Shown here in pieces: positions 44,614-49,886 of a DNA stretch of 49,886 bases. Where the stretch lies: contig CALFWZ010000039.1 in assembly GCA_937928405.1 (NCBI GenBank), forward strand, positions 1 through 49,886. The letters run 5' to 3'. The translations under genes were made by a program, and so were the position numbers. The notes beneath the pieces are model-generated. The model was not told where the DNA came from, did no database searches, and saw nothing but the letters and a program-made list of their open reading frames with translations. The DNA comes from an uncultured Saprospiraceae bacterium. Lineage in GTDB: Bacteria; Bacteroidota; Bacteroidia; Chitinophagales; Saprospiraceae. The first letter of the stretch is position 1, and every line of letters begins with the position of its first letter.

Positions 44614-45147
44614 ATGACTTTTAAAGAAATTCAAGATTTAATCAAGCTGATTAATAAGTCTAACTTAACAGAGTTTAAAATGAAAGACGGTGATTTTTCA
44701 TTGTCTATTAGAACGAAAAAATACGGAAAAAATAGAATACCGCAGATCGTTCAATCACCACAACAGATCGTACCTGTCTCTGCTCCTATGCCTCAAATGC
44801 AGATGCCAATGACTCCTGCTTCTGCGGCTCCTTCACCTAGCGTAGATACATCTTCGGATGCAGGTGGTGCTTCTGATGATGGAAACGAAAACCTAGAAGG
44901 TAGTTACGTAGAAATTCGCTCACCCATTGTCGGAACTTTTTACCGATCCTCTTCTCCAGATAAACCACAATATGTAAAACCAGGAGACACGATTGAAGTA
45001 GGTAGCGTGGTGTGCATTGTCGAAGCCATGAAATTATTTAATGAGATTGAATCAGAAGTAAGCGGAAAGATTGTAAAAGTGATGGTGGAAGATGCTTCTC
45101 CAGTTCAGTACGATCAAGTACTGTTCTTAGTTGATCCTAAAGGGTAG
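44614..45147 (+). CDS. accB: Biotin carboxyl carrier protein of acetyl-CoA carboxylase
   Basis: A protein of 177 residues from the ATG at 44614 ([14 protein letters not shown]), a typical BCCP start. A GTG at 44575 would overlap efp and add unrelated residues. The N-terminal helical part is followed by a Pro/Ala/Met-rich linker (about 48-85) and the biotinyl domain (about 98-175) with [10 protein letters not shown]; Lys140 carries biotin. It moves carboxyl groups between AccC and the carboxyltransferase. It is 25 bp after efp and 50 bp before accC; the gap to accC holds a weak AACTGT/ACAGTT hairpin followed by TTTTATT (45149-45173). Confidence 0.96.
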   Translation: MTFKEIQDLIKLINKSNLTEFKMKDGDFSLSIRTKKYGKNRIPQIVQSPQQIVPVSAPMPQMQMPMTPASAAPSPSVDTSSDAGGASDDGNENLEGSYVEIRSPIVGTFYRSSSPDKPQYVKPGDTIEVGSVVCIVEAMKLFNEIESEVSGKIVKVMVEDASPVQYDQVLFLVDPKG

Positions 45148-45197
45148 TAACTGTGTTTTAAATACAGTTTTATTGTTCACCAACTCATTAAAAGACC

Positions 45198-46547
45198 ATG
45201 TTTAAAAAAATATTGATCGCCAATCGAGGAGAAATTGCATTGCGAATTATTCGTACCTGTCGGGAAATGGGAATTAAGACCGTGGCTATTTATTCTACCG
45301 CCGACCGTGAAAGTCTGCATGTTCGTTTTGCAGACGAAGCTGTTTGTATTGGACCGCCTTCTTCTGCACTATCTTATCTTAATATTCCACAAATCATGGC
45401 TACGGCCGAAATTACCAATGCTGATGCCATCCATCCAGGTTATGGTTTTTTGGCTGAAAACGCTGACTTTGCGGAAGTATGCACGGAATACGGTATAAAG
45501 TTTATCGGGCCTAGTCCAGACCAGATTCGTAAGATGGGGGATAAAATAACCGCCAAGGATACGATGATCAAAGCAGGTGTTCCCGTAGTACCTGGTTCTG
45601 ACGGATTAATAAAAGACTTAAAACAAGGAATCAAGACGGCAAAAGAAACCGGATTTCCAGTTATCCTAAAGGCTACGGCTGGGGGAGGTGGAAAAGGAAT
45701 GCGGGTTGTCTGGGATGAAGATGGCTTTCAAGAAGCCTGGGAAAAGGCACGACAAGAGGCTAAAGCTTCTTTTGCCAATGATGGAATTTATGTAGAAAAA
45801 TTCATCGAAGAACCCCGCCATATCGAAATTCAGATCGCAGGTGATCAACAAGGTAATGTTTGTCACCTCTCCGAAAGAGATTGCTCTATTCAGCGACGGC
45901 ACCAAAAATTAGTAGAAGAATCTCCTTCTCCTTTCATGACCCCTGCTTTGCGTAAAAAAATGGGCGCGGCAGCTATTAAAGCAGGTAAGGCTATTAATTA
46001 TGAAGGTGTCGGAACAGTGGAGTTTTTAGTGGACAAACACCGTAATTTTTATTTCATGGAAATGAATACTCGTATACAGGTAGAACATACCGTTACGGAG
46101 GAAGTTATTGACCATGATTTGATCAAAGAACAAATTAAAATTGCGGCTGGAGAACCGATCTCTGGTAAAAATTATATTCCACAGATGCACGCCATTGAGT
46201 GCCGGATCAATGCTGAAGATCCCTTCAACGATTTTCGACCTAGCCCGGGCGTAATTACTTCTTTTCATAGTTCGAAAGGACATGGTGTAAGAGTAGATAC
46301 CCACGTTTATGCTGGCTACTCTGTACCTCCTTATTACGATTCTATGATCGCTAAGTTGATTTGCCGAGCTCAAACTCGTGAAGAGTGTATTACTAAAATG
46401 GCACGTGCGCTCGACGAATTTATTGTGGAAGGAATTAAAACGACGGTGCCTTTTCATCAGCAACTGATGCGGGATGAAAGCTTCAGAAATGGCGATTTTC
46501 ATACTGGATTTTTGCAGACGTTTGAAATGGAAAAGCCTGAAAAATAA
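45198..46547 (+). CDS. accC: Biotin carboxylase subunit of acetyl-CoA carboxylase
   Basis: A protein of 449 residues, standard for AccC. It uses ATP and bicarbonate to carboxylate biotin on AccB. The N-terminal domain starts [17 protein letters not shown]; the ATP-grasp glycine loop is AGGGGKGMR (161-169); the active-site region includes [15 protein letters not shown] (227-241) and [15 protein letters not shown] (288-302). It follows accB by 50 bp and is 12 bp from the ABC exporter gene, so those two are probably cotranscribed. Confidence 0.97.
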   Translation: MFKKILIANRGEIALRIIRTCREMGIKTVAIYSTADRESLHVRFADEAVCIGPPSSALSYLNIPQIMATAEITNADAIHPGYGFLAENADFAEVCTEYGIKFIGPSPDQIRKMGDKITAKDTMIKAGVPVVPGSDGLIKDLKQGIKTAKETGFPVILKATAGGGGKGMRVVWDEDGFQEAWEKARQEAKASFANDGIYVEKFIEEPRHIEIQIAGDQQGNVCHLSERDCSIQRRHQKLVEESPSPFMTPALRKKMGAAAIKAGKAINYEGVGTVEFLVDKHRNFYFMEMNTRIQVEHTVTEEVIDHDLIKEQIKIAAGEPISGKNYIPQMHAIECRINAEDPFNDFRPSPGVITSFHSSKGHGVRVDTHVYAGYSVPPYYDSMIAKLICRAQTREECITKMARALDEFIVEGIKTTVPFHQQLMRDESFRNGDFHTGFLQTFEMEKPEK

Positions 46548-46559
46548 TTTGCTGATAAT

Positions 46560-48383
46560 ATGAGGCAACTAAAAAAACTTACCCGTTATTTAGTACCATA
46601 CCGGAAGTTATTATTTGCTAATATTTTGTCTAATATATTAATGGCCTTTTTTACGGTGATCAGCATCCCCGCCATTATTCCTTTTTTACATATCCTAATC
46701 GGAACGGCGCCTGAGGTAGCCGAGACGCCTCCCTTTGGTTGGAGTATCCCTGATCTATTAGGTTGGGTAAAATACAGTTTTGCTGAAATGATTGCTCAGC
46801 AAGGTAGGCCCGCTACACTCAAGTACGTTTGCTTTTTCATCATTTTTATTTTCTTTTTTAAAAATCTTTTTCATTATCTGGCTGCGGCCTTTATGGCACC
46901 CATTCGCAATGGTATCGTAAGTGATATACGACAGCAATTGTATGCTAAATTTCTCGACCTTCCTCTTAGTTATTATTCCGAAGAACGCAAAGGTGATTTA
47001 CTATCGCGGCTAACGGTAGATGTTCAGGAAGTAGAAATTAGTATCCTGAGTATGATGGTCACGATCGTAAGGGATCCACTAATCATGTTGGGTAGTCTGG
47101 CGGTGATGGTTTATTTCAGTCCAGGTTTGATGTTGTTTGTTTTTGGATTATTAATATTTACGGTCATAGTAATTGGTGGAATTGGCAAGCGATTGAAAAA
47201 GGATTCTGCGGTTGTACAAGAAAATATGGGCGAGATGATTGCGAATGTCGAAGAGTCCTTGTCAGGCATAAAAATTATTAAAGGATTTGCCGCCGAAAAA
47301 TTTAGAAATAAACATTTCACCAATATCAATGATAATTATCGTAACGCTATGAACCGGTTGTTGTGGCGAAAAAATCTAGCAAGTCCCTTATCTGAATTTT
47401 TAGGAATTGTGGTGGTGGCGGCTTTGTTATGGTTTGGTGCAAAGCAAGTCTTTGCAAATGAACTTTCGGCTCCGACCTTTTTTGCTTTTCTGTACGCCTT
47501 CTTCAATATCATCGCTCCAGCAAAATCTTTTTCTAGCGCTTATTTTAATGTCCAAAAAGGATTGGCTGCCGCCAATCGGATTGATCAGGTGTTGGAAATT
47601 GAGCCATCGATTATTAGATCTAAAGATGCCCAACCATTTACCACTTTTGAAACGTCTATCTGTTATGAAGGCGTTGGATTTAGTTATTCGGCAGTGGAAG
47701 GAAACGTGTTAGAAGACATTCAAGTAGAAATACCCAAAGGAAAAATAATTGCACTAGTGGGTGCTTCTGGAAGTGGTAAGAGTACCTTTGTTGATTTATT
47801 GGCTCGCTTTTATGATCCAACTGCTGGCCGCATTTTAATTGATAACCGAAACATCCGAACGTTGGATTTATTAGATTTGAGAAGTCAATTGGGCATTGTA
47901 TCACAAGAACCCATTTTGTTTCATGATACCATTTATAATAATATTCTTTTTGGTACCAAAGCAACGAATCGAGCAGCGGTGATCGAAGCGGCTAAAATTG
48001 CCAATGCGCATGAATTTATTATGTCAACCAAGCAGGGCTATGATTCTGTCATTGGCGATCGAGGAAATAAATTAAGTGGTGGGCAAAAGCAACGCCTAAC
48101 CATCGCCAGAGCGATTTTAAAAAATCCAGCTATTTTGATTCTGGACGAAGCGACCTCGGCGCTTGATGCAGAATCGGAACAACTGGTTCAAGATGCGCTC
48201 AATAAATTGATGGAGAATCGGACTGCAATTGTCATTGCACATCGTTTGGCAACCATACAACGGGCAGATGAAATTTTAGTGATGGAAGCAGGGAGGATAA
48301 CCGAACGTGGCAACCACCAAGAATTAATGGAGCGAAAAGGAACGTACCACAGTATGGTAAATTTGCAAAATTTGGAAGACTAG
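46560..48383 (+). CDS. ABC exporter, fused permease and ATPase (MsbA-like)
   Basis: A protein of 607 residues with the half-transporter layout. An N-terminal membrane domain with about six segments (to about 335) contains the coupling-helix region SYYSEERKGDLLSRLTVDVQEVE. The ATPase domain follows: Walker A GASGSGKST (401-409), Q-loop SQEP, signature LSGGQ (505-509), Walker B ILILDEATSALDAE and H-loop IAHRLAT. It works as a homodimer or heterodimer and exports a lipid or hydrophobic compound. Similarity in layout is to MsbA, the lipid A flippase, and its place 12 bp behind accC would suit a lipid role, but the substrate cannot be set from sequence. No hairpin terminator was seen after it. Confidence 0.94.
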   Translation: MRQLKKLTRYLVPYRKLLFANILSNILMAFFTVISIPAIIPFLHILIGTAPEVAETPPFGWSIPDLLGWVKYSFAEMIAQQGRPATLKYVCFFIIFIFFFKNLFHYLAAAFMAPIRNGIVSDIRQQLYAKFLDLPLSYYSEERKGDLLSRLTVDVQEVEISILSMMVTIVRDPLIMLGSLAVMVYFSPGLMLFVFGLLIFTVIVIGGIGKRLKKDSAVVQENMGEMIANVEESLSGIKIIKGFAAEKFRNKHFTNINDNYRNAMNRLLWRKNLASPLSEFLGIVVVAALLWFGAKQVFANELSAPTFFAFLYAFFNIIAPAKSFSSAYFNVQKGLAAANRIDQVLEIEPSIIRSKDAQPFTTFETSICYEGVGFSYSAVEGNVLEDIQVEIPKGKIIALVGASGSGKSTFVDLLARFYDPTAGRILIDNRNIRTLDLLDLRSQLGIVSQEPILFHDTIYNNILFGTKATNRAAVIEAAKIANAHEFIMSTKQGYDSVIGDRGNKLSGGQKQRLTIARAILKNPAILILDEATSALDAESEQLVQDALNKLMENRTAIVIAHRLATIQRADEILVMEAGRITERGNHQELMERKGTYHSMVNLQNLED

Positions 48384-48586
48384 CGGCTAATTAATTATCC
48401 TTGTTTCCGCCATACAAATCATGCGAGTTCGGCCCTTTTAAGGCAACTAATTGTACTAAAGCCTATCATTTATAAACATTTAACAACGTCTTAGCTTTAT
48501 AATTAGTAACTTAGTGGTACAATAAATTTATTTACATTTTCGAATACTTTTTTTGTGTTTGTACTTGAAGATTTAAGAATTTAGAT

Positions 48587-49726
48587 ATGAAAAAAACATT
48601 ACTCTTTTTGTTTACCTTTCTTAGTATTCATTTGACTGGACAGATTACGGTTACTAGTGCGAGCTTTCCAGCTATTGGAGATACCCTACGAACGGCGGTA
48701 GATGGTGTACCAGAAGGAATTGAAATTACGGGGCCCGGTGGAAATCAGACTTGGGACTTTAGTAGTTTGCAAGGGGTTTCTGCGGAGAGATTAGTACGTC
48801 TTGCTTCGGAAGGTGCCAATGTCGACTTGTTTCCAAATGCCAATATTTTCTTTCCAGTAGGAGCCAATGGAATAGGTGGAGAATCATATGCTTCTGTTAA
48901 CACTAGCCGCTACCAACTTGTAGGGTATGTAGGACCAGATCCAGCTAATTTGGGGATTATCGCACGAGTCCCTTTTTCTCCCCCTATCGTAGAGCGAAGA
49001 TCGCCCATGAATTTCTTTGATGTTAACAATACCGACTATTCAATACTAGTTACTTTTCCTACTGATTCTTTGCCAGGATCAATAACGAATGATTTACCAA
49101 TTGTTCCCGATTCTGTTCGTTTGCGGGTAGCAGCGTCTAGAACAGATGTGGTAGATGGTTGGGGAACGTTGACTATTCCGGGAGGAACCTATGAAGTATT
49201 GCGCGAGAAAAGAACAGAAATACGAGAAACGCTCGTCGAAGCTAGAGTAGGAATTGGACCCTTTGCGACTTGGGTAGATGTAACAGAATTTCTTGGTGGA
49301 GGCTTTTTAGGACCAGATACACTGACTACTTATGTTTTTGTCAATGATCAGGAAAAAGAAAATATTGCTGTAGTTACCGTTACTAACGACGACGACGAGA
49401 CGCCACTCACAGTGACCTATAAATCCAATGATGTCATTACGAATGTGCAGTATGTAAATACGGGAAGAGCAGATTTATTTGCTTATCCAAATCCGGCAAT
49501 TAATAATGTACGAATCAATTTTTTGAATATTACACCTGGTAATTATACTTTTAGAATTTTTAATATTCTTGGAAAGGAAGTGGTCAATAAAGAATATCAA
49601 ATTAGTGGAGATCGTACGGTTGGAATTGATATCGATACCTTACAAAAAGGAACTTATCTGTACAATTTGACAGATGCTAAAGGAAAAATTTTAAAGACCA
49701 AACGACTGATGGTGATTAGGCCTTGA
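48587..49726 (+). CDS. T9SS type A cargo protein of unknown function
   Basis: A protein of 379 residues. Signal peptide MKKTLLFLFTFLSIHLTGQ. Residues about 20-290 are a beta-rich domain I do not recognise; motifs include GPGGNQTWDFSSLQG near the start (seen in many T9SS cargo proteins, from memory) and WGTLTIPGGTYEVLREKRTE in the middle. The C-terminal 80 residues are a type A sorting domain: LFAYPNPAINNVRINF, then FRIFNILGKEV, and the final KTKRLMVIRP. Secretion through T9SS is well supported; the job of the mature protein is unknown. It has a 203-bp upstream gap without a clear promoter and a palindrome 18 bases downstream. Confidence 0.82.
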   Translation: MKKTLLFLFTFLSIHLTGQITVTSASFPAIGDTLRTAVDGVPEGIEITGPGGNQTWDFSSLQGVSAERLVRLASEGANVDLFPNANIFFPVGANGIGGESYASVNTSRYQLVGYVGPDPANLGIIARVPFSPPIVERRSPMNFFDVNNTDYSILVTFPTDSLPGSITNDLPIVPDSVRLRVAASRTDVVDGWGTLTIPGGTYEVLREKRTEIRETLVEARVGIGPFATWVDVTEFLGGGFLGPDTLTTYVFVNDQEKENIAVVTVTNDDDETPLTVTYKSNDVITNVQYVNTGRADLFAYPNPAINNVRINFLNITPGNYTFRIFNILGKEVVNKEYQISGDRTVGIDIDTLQKGTYLYNLTDAKGKILKTKRLMVIRP

Positions 49727-49743
49727 TGTTGTAATCGCTATTT

Positions 49744-49762
49744 TTAATACACTGTGTATTAA
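49744..49762. terminator. Perfect 19-base palindrome, possible terminator
   Basis: TTAATACAC-T-GTGTATTAA. As RNA it could fold with a three-base loop (eight AT-rich pairs), and T-rich sequence follows (GTTGCTTTATTTTTTG), so it may end the last gene. The near absence of a loop also suits a dimer-binding site. Confidence 0.4.
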
Positions 49763-49886
49763 GTTGCTTTATTTTTTGAGTAGATTATTTTTGGGGAGTA
49801 CGAGTCTAATATTTTTGAAAATAGCCGTAGCTATTTGATGAAATTTAGACGAAGTAATCGCCAAAAAGAAGCATTCTAAAATTTAA

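Noticed and set aside
48384..48586. Small gene or terminator in the gap after the ABC exporter
   Set aside because: No open frame with coding character and no convincing hairpin with T run was found.

Overview
The window looks like chromosome from a marine-type, AT-rich member of the Bacteroidota, most like the Saprospiria (Lewinella or Haliscomenobacter type). Four observations support this. Many very large secreted proteins end in type IX secretion system (T9SS) sorting domains. A PorP/SprF-family protein is present. Several promoters carry the Bacteroidota -7 box TAnnTTTG, one of them with a correctly spaced TTTG -33 box. The gene order fabH-efp-accB-accC is typical of the phylum. The genus is inference. 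I saw no rRNA, tRNA, CRISPR array, insertion sequence, phage gene or origin.

Bases 1-23500 are a surface-protein region, all on the + strand. It begins with the 3' part of a giant adhesin (type B sorting domain) containing seven 81-residue repeats encoded by near-identical 243-bp units. Its likely partner, a PorP/SprF protein, follows. Next come a 14-blade beta-propeller protein, two paralogous giants (2426 and 1852 residues) ending in dockerin-like, cohesin-like and type A sorting domains, and a small 228-residue type A protein. Each of these genes is followed by a clear hairpin terminator, so they appear to be separate transcription units.

Bases 23500-35700 are mostly housekeeping and envelope genes. 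They include an outer-membrane beta-barrel candidate, a glucosaminidase-family protein that seems to lack its catalytic glutamate, an SH3b membrane protein, and a dprA / alkaline phosphatase / aldo-keto reductase run. They also include lipA with an upstream outer-membrane protein, a three-gene cluster with a Rab-like small GTPase, upp, and a sodium:solute symporter.

Bases 35800-49886 hold a second type B adhesin made of SprB repeats (minus strand, with no PorP/SprF neighbour), hutI, a thioredoxin-SPOR fusion, and a compact fatty-acid/translation run (fabH, efp, accB, accC) followed closely by an MsbA-like ABC exporter. A last type A T9SS cargo protein closes the window.

The most interesting items are: the adhesins that carry cohesin-like and dockerin-like domains on one chain; the GTPase / longin-like / coiled-coil module with a Gln-to-Glu change in switch II; the glucosaminidase with His in place of the catalytic Glu; and sigma-54-like -24/-12 motifs, two in tandem before the PorP/SprF gene and one before the thioredoxin-SPOR gene.
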